Position numbers and translations under genes: made by a program. Shown piece by piece: positions 1 to 8,805 of a DNA stretch of 64,000 nt. The stretch lies in assembly GCA_964624075.1 (NCBI GenBank), contig CAZUWH010000006.1, positions 44,179 through 108,178 of the forward strand, in the 5' to 3' direction. A model generated the notes under the pieces. It did no database searches. It saw only the letters and a program-made list of their open reading frames with translations, and had not been told where the DNA came from. Positions within the stretch are counted from its first letter, which is position 1. Each line of letters begins with the position of its first letter. Source of the DNA: CAZUWH01 sp964624075. GTDB taxonomy: Bacteria > Pseudomonadota > Alphaproteobacteria > Rhodospirillales > Rhodospirillaceae.

Positions 1-1
1 G

Positions 2-502
2 GCACATCATTTTTTTGGCCTTTCCGAGAGACAGATCGAAGTGCTGGTCCATCCCCAGTCGGTTATCCACTCCATGGTCGCCTATGTGGACGGGTCGGTT
101 CTGGCCCAGATGGGGTCTCCCGACATGCGCACCCCTCTTGCCTTCGCCTTGGGCTGGCCAGCACGGATGCCGGCTCCTGCTCCGCGACTTGACTTGGCCG
201 CCATCGCGACCCTGACTTTCGAGGCCCCCGATCCGGAGCGTTTTCCTGCCTTGCGGCTGGCCCGGCAGGCCTTGCAAGCGGGCGGTGCCGCGCCTACAAT
301 CCTCAACGCCGCAAACGAGATCGCAGTCCAGAAATTTCTTGCCGGCGAGATCGGTTTCCTCGACATCACCGACATTGTTGCCTATGCCCTTGACAAACTG
401 GCGCCGGCTTTGCCAACCAACCTGGAAGAGGTCATCGCGGTGGATGCCGAGGCACGGCGGATGGCAAAAGGGTTCGTGCGTACCGCCTCGACGGCCTCGT
501 GA
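2..502 (+). CDS. dxr: 1-deoxy-D-xylulose 5-phosphate reductoisomerase, C-terminal part
   Basis: The reading frame is open from the first bases of the window, so the N-terminal part (NADPH-binding and most of the catalytic domain) lies outside. The visible ~166 residues contain the family signature VHPQSVIHSMV followed by DGSVLAQMGSPDMRTP, which belongs to the catalytic/connective region of Dxr. The C-terminal helical segment contains ILNAANEIAV. Dxr converts DXP to MEP in the cytosolic non-mevalonate isoprenoid pathway. It is followed 54 bp downstream by rseP and the bamA/lpx run, the usual alphaproteobacterial order. Identity is seen directly in the motifs; only the missing 5' end limits the call. 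Confidence 0.93.
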   Translation, partial: AHHFFGLSERQIEVLVHPQSVIHSMVAYVDGSVLAQMGSPDMRTPLAFALGWPARMPAPAPRLDLAAIATLTFEAPDPERFPALRLARQALQAGGAAPTILNAANEIAVQKFLAGEIGFLDITDIVAYALDKLAPALPTNLEEVIAVDAEARRMAKGFVRTASTAS

Positions 503-556
503 GAGGCGTGAGACAGCGAGCCTAACATCCAGAGGGTATAAAGGAGCGGTCGGATT

Positions 557-1708
557 ATGGATCTGTTGGTGAATCATGCGTCCTCCTTTCTGACCTATGT
601 TCTTCCTTTTCTGATCATCTTGACGGTGATCGTGTTTGTGCATGAACTCGGTCACTATTTGGCTGCCCGCCATAATGGCGTGCGGGTGGAGGTGTTCTCG
701 ATCGGGTTTGGGCGCGAGCTGTTCGGCCATACCGACCGGCATGGGACACGCTGGAGGTTCAGTCTGATTCCCCTGGGTGGCTATGTGAAGATGTTCGGCG
801 AGATGGACACCGTCGATGCCGGTGCCAAGGGGCGGCCGCTGTCGCCGGAGGAACGTGCGGTGTCCTTCCTCCATAAACGACTTGGGCAGCGCGCGGTCAT
901 CATCGCCGCGGGACCGGTCATGAATTTCGTTTTTGCCGTCCTGATCTTCACCCTTGTTTTCATGACCATGGGAGAGCCCGTCACTCCCCCGGTTATGGGC
1001 GAAGTAAAGGCAGGCAGTGCTGCCGAAGCCGCCGGGGTTCGTTGGGGGGACCGGTTCGTTGCGATCAATGGTCGGGCCATCGAACAATTCGCTGACATTC
1101 AACAAGCCGTTCACCTCTCCAATGGTGCGCCCCTGGAGATACGTCTCGTGCGCGCAGGAGCCGAGCAGGTGATGACCATCGTCCCGCAAATGGCAGAAGG
1201 TGTCGATTATCTTGGCAACGTGCGGCGCATGCCGGTGCTGGGCGTAGGCGTGAATCCTGACGAGCCGACCCGAATCCGTCATCATGGGCCGTTTTCAGCC
1301 CTGGTTCAGGCCCTGCACGAAACCTTCGGGGTGGTCCGTTCCACGTTAGTGGCAGTGGGACAAATGATCGTTGGCGTTAGAGACACCGGTGAAGTGAGCG
1401 GGATTTTGCGCATTGCCCATTTTTCTGGCTTGGCCATGCAGAAAGGCGTTATCATCTTCATCATGTTCATTGCCATTCTGTCGATCAATCTCGGGTTGAT
1501 AAATCTGTTTCCTATCCCATTCCTGGACGGGGGGTATTTGTTGTTTTGCGCCATTGAAGGGGTCCGCGGGCGGCCATTGACCGAACGGACGCAGGAATAT
1601 GGTTTGCGGATCGGTCTCGTCCTGGTATTCGGCTTGATGTTTTTCGCGACATGGAATGATTTTGTGCAGTTGAAGGTGTGGGATTTTCTCGTCAATCTGG
1701 TCTCGTAA
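557..1708 (+). CDS. rseP: RseP-family site-2 membrane metalloprotease
   Basis: 383 residues, a normal length for RseP. The zinc motif HELGH sits at residues 29-33 in the first transmembrane helix, a single PDZ domain lies at about 120-205, and the second active-site motif LDG is at 323-325 in a late transmembrane helix. A ribosome-binding site AAAGGAG lies about 10 bases before the ATG. RseP cleaves membrane-anchored anti-sigma factors and remnant signal peptides inside the inner membrane. Many gammaproteobacterial RseP proteins have two PDZ domains; this one appears to have one, as is common for shorter alphaproteobacterial versions. It sits between dxr and bamA and is probably cotranscribed. 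Confidence 0.95.
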   Translation: MDLLVNHASSFLTYVLPFLIILTVIVFVHELGHYLAARHNGVRVEVFSIGFGRELFGHTDRHGTRWRFSLIPLGGYVKMFGEMDTVDAGAKGRPLSPEERAVSFLHKRLGQRAVIIAAGPVMNFVFAVLIFTLVFMTMGEPVTPPVMGEVKAGSAAEAAGVRWGDRFVAINGRAIEQFADIQQAVHLSNGAPLEIRLVRAGAEQVMTIVPQMAEGVDYLGNVRRMPVLGVGVNPDEPTRIRHHGPFSALVQALHETFGVVRSTLVAVGQMIVGVRDTGEVSGILRIAHFSGLAMQKGVIIFIMFIAILSINLGLINLFPIPFLDGGYLLFCAIEGVRGRPLTERTQEYGLRIGLVLVFGLMFFATWNDFVQLKVWDFLVNLVS

Positions 1709-1755
1709 ATTCCCTGCCCCATGGGCGTGGCAAGGCACAGGGGGAGAGACAAGGA

Positions 1756-4077
1756 ATGGTGGGGGTGGGGGAAGGGGATTTGTCAGATCGCATACGAACG
1801 CTGATCTGTGCCGGTGCCATGATGGTCGGGTTATGGGCAGGAACGGCAGGGTTCCCTATTTCCGCGGCAGCCCAGACAGACGGAACTATCACCCAGATCG
1901 TGATCGAGGGGCATCGACGTATCGAGGTGGAGACGATCCGCTCATACCTGCTGATACAGGAAGGAAGCCCGTTCGACCCTGAACGCATCGACCGCTCGCT
2001 GAAGAGTCTGTTCGCCACCAGCCTGTTCGCCGACGTCACCCTGCAACGCCAGGGCAACCGGCTGATGGTCAAGGTAGTAGAAAATCCCATCATCAACCGC
2101 ATTGCCTTTGAGGGCAATCTGCGGCTCAAGGATGAGGTGCTGGAACAGGAAATCCAGATGCGGCCGCGGATGGTTTATACGCGCACCAAGGTACAAAACG
2201 ATGTACAGCGCCTGATTGATCTCTACCGCCGGCGTGGCCGTTTTGCCGCAACCGTCGAGCCCAAGGTCGTTCAGCGGGAACAGAATCGGGTTGATCTGGT
2301 CTTTGAAATCACTGAAGGCGAGCCGACCTACGTTCAGCGGATTAGTTTCGTCGGCAACCGTGCGTATAGTGATTCCACCTTGCGGGAGCTTCTGGCGACC
2401 AGGGAGGAGCGGTGGTACAGATTCCTGACTTCGAACGATACCTATGATCCCGATCGTCTGGCCTATGATCGTGAGCTTCTACGCAGATTCTATCTCCAGC
2501 ACGGATATATGGATTTTCGGATCGTGTCGGCGGTTGTCGAGCTGAGCCCCGATCGGGAGGGTTTCTTCATGACCTTCACCATCGAGGAAGGGGCACGGTA
2601 TCGCTATGGGGATATTACCGTTGAGGCAAAGCTGCCGGCTTTGCGAGAACGTGATCTATCGGGATTCATCATCGGTACGGAAGGGGACTGGTACAATGCC
2701 ACCCATGTCGAGGAAAGCATTCAAAAATTGACCGATGCCGCCGGTGCCATGGGTCATGCGTTCGTGGAAATACGACCGCGGTTGGAACGGGATCGGGAGA
2801 AGCGCGTTGTCGATATCACATATGATATTGAGGAAGGGCCGCGTGTCTTCATTGAACGGATCGATATTACGGGTAATGCCCGTACCCTTGACAAGGTCAT
2901 CCGACGCGAGTTCCGGGTGGTGGAAGGCGATGCCTTCAATACGGCAAAGTTGCGCCGTTCCCGGCAGCGAATCGAGAATCTGGACTTCTTTGAAAAGGTC
3001 GAGATCAACAGCGTTCCTTCTGAAATTCTGTCCGATCGTACGGTGATCAAGGTCGATGTCGAGGAGAAACCGACCGGTAGCCTGTCGTTCGGAGTCGGGT
3101 GGTCCACGACGACCGGCGCAATGATGGAAATTGGCCTGCGTGAGCGCAACTTGCTTGGTCGCGGCCAGGATTTGCGCACCGCTTTGACCCTTGGGCAGCG
3201 CCGTGTGCAGATAGACTTGAGCTTCACCGAACCTTACTTCCTTGATCGTGATCTGGCCGCTGGCTTCGATGTTTTTGCCCTGCAACGCAATCTTCAACGG
3301 GAAAGTTCTCATGATTCTAGCACCATTGGCGGTACATTACGGGTGGGGTTCAGCTACAATGAGTGGTGGCGGCAACAGCTCAGTTACACGGCCAAGCGAG
3401 ACAAGATCGAAAACGTGAAGGACAATGCTTCTGCCCTGATCCGGCAGCAGGAAGGAACGTTCGTCCAGTCTTCTGTAGGCCAGACCATTGTTTATGATAC
3501 GCGTGACAGTCGCATTCATCCGACCGAGGGACATGTGATCCGTCTTAGCAATGACATTGCCGGTTTAGGCGGTAGCGACCAGTTCTTGCGTACCAATCTT
3601 GACGCGATCCAGTGTTTTCCCCTTGGCGAGCAGTGGATCCTGAAGCTCAGTGCCGATGCGGGCTATGTTTTTGGTTTGGGCAAGGACGTCCGTATTGGAC
3701 AGCGCTATTTTCTGGGCGGTGACAACTTGCGTGGTTTTGCCGTAGGGGGAGTCGGTCCCCGTGACAAGACGAGCAAAGATGCCCTGGGCGGCAACTGGCT
3801 GGCAGCCGGTACGGTGGAAGTCATCTTTCCGCTTGGATTGCCCAAGGAACTAGGCATTGACGGCAAGATGTTCTCTGATTTCGGAACCTTGGGTCCGTTC
3901 AACGGTTTGAATCCAGCTCAGGTCGATAATGCAAGGACGATACGCGCCTCCGTGGGAGCGGGAATAGCCTGGCAATCTCCCATGGGTCCGCTCAGTATCG
4001 ATGTGGGCTTCCCGGTCAGGAAGGAGACCTTCGACCGGACAGAGCATTTGCGTTTTAACTTCGGGACGAGGTTCTGA
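1756..4077 (+). CDS. bamA: Outer membrane protein assembly factor BamA
   Basis: About 773 residues from the chosen start. A signal peptide (hydrophobic stretch ending in ISAAAQ) is followed by POTRA repeats over roughly residues 30-400 and a C-terminal Omp85 beta-barrel ending in phenylalanine (NFGTRF). The barrel contains the conserved GGDNLRGF loop region. BamA folds and inserts outer-membrane proteins. An in-frame upstream ATG at 1678 overlaps rseP, but the ATG at 1756 has a GGAGAG element 8-9 bases upstream and gives a proper signal peptide, so it is preferred. The stop codon at 4075-4077 abuts the skp start, suggesting translational coupling. Confidence 0.95.
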   Translation: MVGVGEGDLSDRIRTLICAGAMMVGLWAGTAGFPISAAAQTDGTITQIVIEGHRRIEVETIRSYLLIQEGSPFDPERIDRSLKSLFATSLFADVTLQRQGNRLMVKVVENPIINRIAFEGNLRLKDEVLEQEIQMRPRMVYTRTKVQNDVQRLIDLYRRRGRFAATVEPKVVQREQNRVDLVFEITEGEPTYVQRISFVGNRAYSDSTLRELLATREERWYRFLTSNDTYDPDRLAYDRELLRRFYLQHGYMDFRIVSAVVELSPDREGFFMTFTIEEGARYRYGDITVEAKLPALRERDLSGFIIGTEGDWYNATHVEESIQKLTDAAGAMGHAFVEIRPRLERDREKRVVDITYDIEEGPRVFIERIDITGNARTLDKVIRREFRVVEGDAFNTAKLRRSRQRIENLDFFEKVEINSVPSEILSDRTVIKVDVEEKPTGSLSFGVGWSTTTGAMMEIGLRERNLLGRGQDLRTALTLGQRRVQIDLSFTEPYFLDRDLAAGFDVFALQRNLQRESSHDSSTIGGTLRVGFSYNEWWRQQLSYTAKRDKIENVKDNASALIRQQEGTFVQSSVGQTIVYDTRDSRIHPTEGHVIRLSNDIAGLGGSDQFLRTNLDAIQCFPLGEQWILKLSADAGYVFGLGKDVRIGQRYFLGGDNLRGFAVGGVGPRDKTSKDALGGNWLAAGTVEVIFPLGLPKELGIDGKMFSDFGTLGPFNGLNPAQVDNARTIRASVGAGIAWQSPMGPLSIDVGFPVRKETFDRTEHLRFNFGTRF

Positions 4078-4680
4078 ATGCGTTTCCAGCGTTTCCGAAA
4101 GGCAGGGAAGGCTGTGCTGGTTGGCTGGCTGCTGCTGACGACAAGGGAAGTGGTTGCAGCGCCGGAAGCTGCCTCCGTGATAGTAGGAGTTGTCGATATT
4201 CCAAAACTGATGCGGGAATCTTCTGCTGGCAAGGCCATCCTGGAACAACGGCAGAAATATCTGGCCAATTTCCAGAACGAGACCCGCAAGGAGGAAAAGG
4301 AACTGAGCGACGCGGATCGGGAGCTGGTCCGTCAGAGGACCCTGCTTTCTCCTGAAGCCTTCAGCGAGAAACAGGGAGAATTCCGCAAGCATCTGGTCGA
4401 ATTCCAGCGCACGGTTGAACAGAGGCGCCGTAATCTGGATCGTTCTGTTGGCGCAGCCCTGGGAGAGATTGAAAAAAAGATCGTAGAGCTGGTGCAGGCT
4501 GCGGCGAAAGAGCGCAGTGTCAACATGGTGTTGTCACAAACACAGGTTTACATGTTCGAGCCACGGTTTGATATAACCGATCCGGTCATGGAGCGTCTCA
4601 ACAAGACGCTGCCGAAAGTCACCATGCAGGACCCCTCGAAAATGCCCCCGCCTGCCGAGGAACACACGACCAAGCGGTAG
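4078..4680 (+). CDS. skp: Periplasmic chaperone Skp/OmpH family
   Basis: 200 residues with an N-terminal signal peptide (basic start, hydrophobic core, cleavage near VVAAPEA), then GVVDIPKLMRES, typical of the Skp start, then a long charged helical region (about 65-150) that forms the coiled-coil arms. It is somewhat longer than the E. coli protein because of a proline-rich tail. Skp holds unfolded outer-membrane proteins on the way to BamA. The ATG follows the bamA stop directly, with no gap, and lpxD begins 6 bases after its stop, so the three genes look like one operon. Confidence 0.88.
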   Translation: MRFQRFRKAGKAVLVGWLLLTTREVVAAPEAASVIVGVVDIPKLMRESSAGKAILEQRQKYLANFQNETRKEEKELSDADRELVRQRTLLSPEAFSEKQGEFRKHLVEFQRTVEQRRRNLDRSVGAALGEIEKKIVELVQAAAKERSVNMVLSQTQVYMFEPRFDITDPVMERLNKTLPKVTMQDPSKMPPPAEEHTTKR

Positions 4681-4686
4681 GGAATC

Positions 4687-5724
4687 ATGATAGACTCTCG
4701 TTTCTTTGCTTTGGCTGGTCCGTTTGCGTTGGGAGAGCTTGCCCGCATCGGCGGGGGTGAACTGGGAACGGGAGCCGATCCAGCCCGTCTCGTGCGGGAT
4801 GTGGCGCCTTTGGAAACCGCCGGGCCCAATGACATTAGCTTTCTCGACAATTCCAAGTATGTCGCTGCCTTCGTTGCCAGCTGTGCCGGTGCCTGTATCG
4901 TGCGGCCGACACTGGCCAACCGGGCCCTGCCTGCCATGGCCTTACTGTTGACGGCAGAACCCTATCGGGCTTATGCGCTGATCGCACAGGCTTTCCATCC
5001 CGAGCCACCACCATCGGCAGGGATTGACCCGCAAGCGATCGTCGATCCATCGGCCGGCATTGGGGTGGGGACGGAAGTAGCCGCTGGTGCCGTGATCGGG
5101 TCACGGGTGGAGATCGGTAAACGCTGTCGGATCGCCAGCCAGGCTGTCATCGGTTCCGGAGTTGTTATCGGCAATGATTGCACGATTGGGGTGCATGCAT
5201 CGTTGTCCCACTGCCTGATCGGTGATCGCGTTGTGATTTATCCTGGTGCACGCCTTGGCCAGGATGGTTTCGGTTTTGCCATCAGCCAGGAGGGGTTTGT
5301 TAAGGTGCCACAGCTTGGTCGAGTCATCGTTGGAGATGATGTCGAAATTGGCGCTAATACAACTATAGACCGCGGTTCTGGACCAGATACAATCATAGGC
5401 CGGGGATGCAGGATTGATAACCTGGTTCAGATCGGACACAATGTACAGCTTGGTCAAGGGTGCGTCGTGGTCGCCCAGGTGGGCATTTCCGGTAGCACCA
5501 GAGTGGGAGATTTCGCCATGATGGGCGGACAGGCTGGCCTGACCGGGCACCTGTCCATCGGTGCGGGCGCGCGGATTGGTGCGCAGGCTGGTGTGATGCG
5601 TGATGTTGCCGCGGGGATGACGGTCATGGGCAGCCCAGCCTTGCCGGCACGGGATTATTGGCGGCAGATGGTAAGTCTCGAACAGGTGGCTAGACGCGGC
5701 AAGGTTAGGGAATCTGGAAAATAA
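4687..5724 (+). CDS. lpxD: UDP-3-O-acylglucosamine N-acyltransferase
   Basis: 345 residues. The N-terminal uridine-binding domain (1-100) starts with the typical RFFALAGPF and is followed by many left-handed beta-helix hexapeptide repeats from about residue 110 to 320. The catalytic histidine is H251 in the motif QIGHNV. The C-terminal helix (YWRQMVSLEQVAR) mediates trimer and acyl-carrier-protein contacts. LpxD adds the second hydroxyacyl chain during lipid A synthesis in the cytosol. It lies between skp and fabZ in the standard order. Confidence 0.96.
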   Translation: MIDSRFFALAGPFALGELARIGGGELGTGADPARLVRDVAPLETAGPNDISFLDNSKYVAAFVASCAGACIVRPTLANRALPAMALLLTAEPYRAYALIAQAFHPEPPPSAGIDPQAIVDPSAGIGVGTEVAAGAVIGSRVEIGKRCRIASQAVIGSGVVIGNDCTIGVHASLSHCLIGDRVVIYPGARLGQDGFGFAISQEGFVKVPQLGRVIVGDDVEIGANTTIDRGSGPDTIIGRGCRIDNLVQIGHNVQLGQGCVVVAQVGISGSTRVGDFAMMGGQAGLTGHLSIGAGARIGAQAGVMRDVAAGMTVMGSPALPARDYWRQMVSLEQVARRGKVRESGK

Positions 5725-5737
5725 AGGCTGGCAGCGG

Positions 5738-6196
5738 ATGGACACGGCGGTACGACGTGAGATGATTGATATCAATCGGGTCATGCAGATGATCCCGCAC
5801 CGTTATCCTTTTCTGCTGGTGGACCGGGTGATTGATGTAGTGCCAGATGTTAGTGCCGTAGGCATCAAGAACGTCTCGATCAACGAACCTTATTTCCAGG
5901 GACATTTCCCGGTCCGCCCTATCATGCCTGGTGTCCTGATCATCGAAGCCATGGCCCAGACGGCGGCCGTGCTGGTGGTCGAGACGCTTGGCGAGCAGGC
6001 TGAGGGCAAGCTGGTCTATTTTATGAGCGTGGATTCGGCTCGTTTTCGCAAGCCCGTCATCCCGGGAGATCGTCTGTTTCTCAATGTTTTCAAGGAACGC
6101 CACCGCAGCAATGTATGGAAGTTCCGGGCTGAAGCGAAAGTAGAAGATTGGCTGGTTGCCGATGCCACCTATACCGCCATGATCATGGAGCGCTAA
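5738..6196 (+). CDS. fabZ: 3-hydroxyacyl-[ACP] dehydratase FabZ
   Basis: 152 residues forming a single hotdog fold. The catalytic pair is visible as H56 (GHFPVRPIMPGV) and E70 (IEAMAQ), and the HRYPFLLVDR motif is present near residue 21. FabZ dehydrates 3-hydroxyacyl-ACP in fatty acid elongation and competes with LpxA/LpxD for the same substrate pool, which fits its place in this operon. Its TAA stop overlaps the lpxA ATG by one base. Confidence 0.96.
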   Translation: MDTAVRREMIDINRVMQMIPHRYPFLLVDRVIDVVPDVSAVGIKNVSINEPYFQGHFPVRPIMPGVLIIEAMAQTAAVLVVETLGEQAEGKLVYFMSVDSARFRKPVIPGDRLFLNVFKERHRSNVWKFRAEAKVEDWLVADATYTAMIMER

Positions 6197-6996
6197 TGGC
6201 AGACATTCACCCCTTCGCTATCGTCGATCCCGGTGCACGTCTTGGTTTGAGCGTGCGAATTGGTCCCTTCTGTATCGTCGGTCCTGAAGTGGAGCTGGGT
6301 CAGAGTGTCGAGCTGACATCCCATATCGTCGTTGCCGGCCGTACGATCATTGGCGATGGTACGCGGGTTTTCCCGTTCGCGTCCCTCGGTCATCAGCCGC
6401 AAGACCTGAAATACCAGGGGGAACCCTCTTCCCTGATTATTGGCAAAAACAACATCATCCGTGAACATGTGACCATGAATCCCGGCACCAAGGGAGGCGG
6501 CATGGTGACATGGGTGGGCGACGACTGTCTGTTCATGGTTGGCGTTCATGTTGCCCATGACTGTACCATCCATGACCATGTCATCATGGCCAACAATGTC
6601 ACCCTGGCTGGCCATGTGAACGTGGGCGAGTGGGCTATACTGGGGGGATTGTCGGCCGTCCATCAGTTCGTTCGCATCGGCCGTCACGCCATGGTAGGGG
6701 GCATGTCGGGCGTGGAAAATGACGTCGTTCCCTATGGGTCGGTTCTGGGCAACCGGGCCCGGCTGTGTGGGCTCAATATCATCGGATTGAAGCGACGGGA
6801 ATTCTCGCGCGATGATATTCACACCTTGCGCAATGCCTATCGGCTATTGTTTGCACAGAAAGGAACGCTTCAGGAGCGTCTAGCTGATGTTGCTAATCTG
6901 TTCAAGGATAACAAGCCGGTCATGGAAATTGTCGCGTTCATCCGTGCCGACTCCAACCGTGCCATCTGTCAGCCAAAAACAGAAAATGGCTCCTGA
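6196..6996 (+). CDS. lpxA: UDP-N-acetylglucosamine O-acyltransferase
   Basis: 266 residues from the ATG that overlaps the fabZ stop by one base; an upstream in-frame ATG at 6148 lies wholly inside fabZ and is rejected. The left-handed beta-helix carries hexapeptide repeats through residue ~190. The catalytic histidine is H121 in HVAHDCTIHD, and the HQFVRIG segment is conserved. A C-terminal helical domain (from about 195) includes GLNIIGLKRR. LpxA performs the first acylation of lipid A synthesis. Confidence 0.96.
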   Translation: MADIHPFAIVDPGARLGLSVRIGPFCIVGPEVELGQSVELTSHIVVAGRTIIGDGTRVFPFASLGHQPQDLKYQGEPSSLIIGKNNIIREHVTMNPGTKGGGMVTWVGDDCLFMVGVHVAHDCTIHDHVIMANNVTLAGHVNVGEWAILGGLSAVHQFVRIGRHAMVGGMSGVENDVVPYGSVLGNRARLCGLNIIGLKRREFSRDDIHTLRNAYRLLFAQKGTLQERLADVANLFKDNKPVMEIVAFIRADSNRAICQPKTENGS

Positions 6997-7167
6997 GATC
7001 GGCGCATCTAATGTTTTTTGACACCGCAGCCTGTTTATCCGCCAGTCCCAAATGGCCATTCAGGGGAAAGTGGCTGCCAGTCATTAGGATGCGGTCAGAC
7101 GTTGCGTCTACATCCAACCACCGATGTTATACAAAGTGGATTCATCTTTATCGGCAGGTTATTTAAT

Positions 7168-8007
7168 GTGTCCAAGCCGGGGCCTGTTCTTGGTCTGATA
7201 GCTGGAAGTGGTCTATTGCCTGTCCAGGTCGTGGCTTCTTGCCGGGCGAAAGGGCGGCGGGTGTTTGTTTTAGCGCTCAAGGGCCATGCTGACCCGGCAT
7301 GGGTGTACGCTGTGCCGCATGCCTGGATTCGGCTAGGGGCTGCTGGTCGCGGCCTTGAAATCCTGCGCCAGAGGGACGTGCGCAAGGTGGTGATGGCCGG
7401 GGCCGTTCGTCGCCCCAGCCTGCTGGAATTGCGGCCGGATCAGCGCACGATGACCTTTCTGGCCAGGATCGGGGTCAGGGCACTGGGGGATGATGGTCTG
7501 CTGAGAGCCGTGATCCGGGAATTGGAGACGGAGGGCTTTCAAATCGTCGGCGTTGAAGAGGTGGTGGGGGGTCTCGTTGCATCGGCCGGTCCTTACGGGA
7601 AGTTTGCGCCGGATGAGCAGGCATGGACCGATATCCGGCGTGGGGTCGAGGTCGCCCGTCGGCTGGGGGCTATCGATGTCGGCCAGGGGGCAGTTGTGCA
7701 ACAGGGTCTGGTCCTGGCCGTGGAGGCCGTGGAAGGTACCGACGCCATGCTGGCCCGATGCCGGAGTCTGATCCGCCAGGGACTAGGTGGCGTACTGGTG
7801 AAAGTATGCAAGCCTGGCCAGGAGCGACGGGCGGATTTGCCGACGATCGGGGTGGCTACTGTTGACAACGCAGCTGCGACGGGCTTGCGCGGCATTGCTG
7901 TCGAGGCGGGCGGTGTACTGGTTGTGAACCGGGCAGCCGTCGCGGAACGGGCCGACCGGCTGGGGTTGTTTGTCATCGGTTTCGATATGGCAAGCCCTCC
8001 CCCTTGA
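7168..8007 (+). CDS. lpxI: UDP-2,3-diacylglucosamine pyrophosphatase LpxI
   Basis: Begins GPVLGLIAGSGLLPVQV, the typical LpxI N-terminus. The conserved C-terminal catalytic region contains EAVEGTDAML, including the aspartate known to be needed in LpxI. LpxI is the alphaproteobacterial replacement for LpxH and releases lipid X and UMP. The frame extends upstream to a TTG at 7018, but the GTG at 7168 gives the family length (279 residues) and has a GGCAGG element about 12 bases upstream. The last residues (SPPP) and the TGA stop lie in an inserted GC-rich inverted-repeat element starting near 7995, so the natural C-terminus may have been replaced. Confidence 0.9.
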   Translation: MSKPGPVLGLIAGSGLLPVQVVASCRAKGRRVFVLALKGHADPAWVYAVPHAWIRLGAAGRGLEILRQRDVRKVVMAGAVRRPSLLELRPDQRTMTFLARIGVRALGDDGLLRAVIRELETEGFQIVGVEEVVGGLVASAGPYGKFAPDEQAWTDIRRGVEVARRLGAIDVGQGAVVQQGLVLAVEAVEGTDAMLARCRSLIRQGLGGVLVKVCKPGQERRADLPTIGVATVDNAAATGLRGIAVEAGGVLVVNRAAVAERADRLGLFVIGFDMASPPP

Positions 8008-8159
8008 TGGGGGAGGGTTGGGTGGGGGTGAGGTTTCTGTCTGGAACATGTGTCAGCCCGTGCGCCCGATGGCGTGACCACCACGAGCCTCTTCACTGCC
8101 GGCCGGATCAGGCCGTCGCAATCACCCCCACCCCGACCCCCCCCCCCCCCCCCCCCCCC
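7995..8159. repeat. Dispersed inverted-repeat element, family A, ending in a 23-base C run
   Basis: The left arm contains CCCTCCCCCTTGATGGGGGA followed by a GGTTGGGTGGGGGTGA segment. The right arm contains CAATCACCCCCACCCCGACC, an approximate reverse complement of that segment, followed by 23 consecutive C (8137-8159). The core GGATCAGGCCGTCGC matches the core of the elements at 23698 and 56462. It looks like a small non-autonomous (MITE-like) element. The C run probably replaces the rest of the right arm and may be an assembly artefact. The element overlaps the lpxI stop codon. Confidence 0.7.
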
Positions 8160-8282
8160 TCAAGTATGATTTCTATTCGAGATCCGTGCAATTCGAGGGG
8201 CTCATGGAGGGGGAAGCGGTATGACAGACGCTGCGCGACAATCTTCCGGTTTCACGTTGGATAAACGAAAGGACTCGGTTCC

Positions 8283-8687
8283 ATGGGAATTCTGTACGTT
8301 GCATGCAGTGCTGCTTTGAACCAATGGGGTGCTGAAGTCGGATTGGGCAGGAACCTGTTCAAGGTCGGTTATGCCGATGTCAGGCCGGAACAGGATCTGA
8401 CGGGCGTGGCCGGTCAGAACGACTGGAAGGCGGTGGCCAGCCAGCCGGTGGATGGTTTCGACCTAGCGGTGGCCCTCGCACGACTGGCCCGCAAGGAAAA
8501 ACTGATAGACCCTGGCTATTACCCCCACCTTAAGGGGGCGGGCGGGATCGTCAAGGTCAATCTGGTCAACGTGGAAAACAGCCTGCGCGTTCGCCTGGCT
8601 CTGGAAAACCGTGATGTGCCTAGGGACCTGAAAGTCAAGCCGGTCGACAGCGGCGCCTACCTGCTGCGCGCCCTTACCGCTGCCTAA
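8283..8687 (+). CDS. Conserved hypothetical protein
   Basis: 134 residues with a good ribosome-binding site (GAAAGGA about 9 bases before the ATG) and codon use like the neighbouring core genes. The start LYVACSAALNQWGAEVGLG with LFKVGYA nearby resembles small alphaproteobacterial proteins of unknown function and faintly recalls the strand arrangement of GIY-YIG-like domains, but no catalytic tyrosine/arginine set can be pointed to. There is no signal peptide or membrane segment. It separates lpxI from the inverted lpxB. No function is proposed. Confidence 0.7.
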   Translation: MGILYVACSAALNQWGAEVGLGRNLFKVGYADVRPEQDLTGVAGQNDWKAVASQPVDGFDLAVALARLARKEKLIDPGYYPHLKGAGGIVKVNLVNVENSLRVRLALENRDVPRDLKVKPVDSGAYLLRALTAA

Positions 8688-8805
8688 AAACAGATGGAGA
8701 AAACGTGAGAGAGTCTGCCGTTTTCCGGGGAGGCAGGCGTTTCATCCGCTACTGTTCGTGGGAAAGACGCCCGCCCTCTCATAAGACTTGCCGGAAACCG
8801 TATTA

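Noticed and set aside
1306..1752. Open frames on the minus strand opposite rseP
   Set aside because: Shadow frames of a clearly real membrane protease gene; no family-like sequence.
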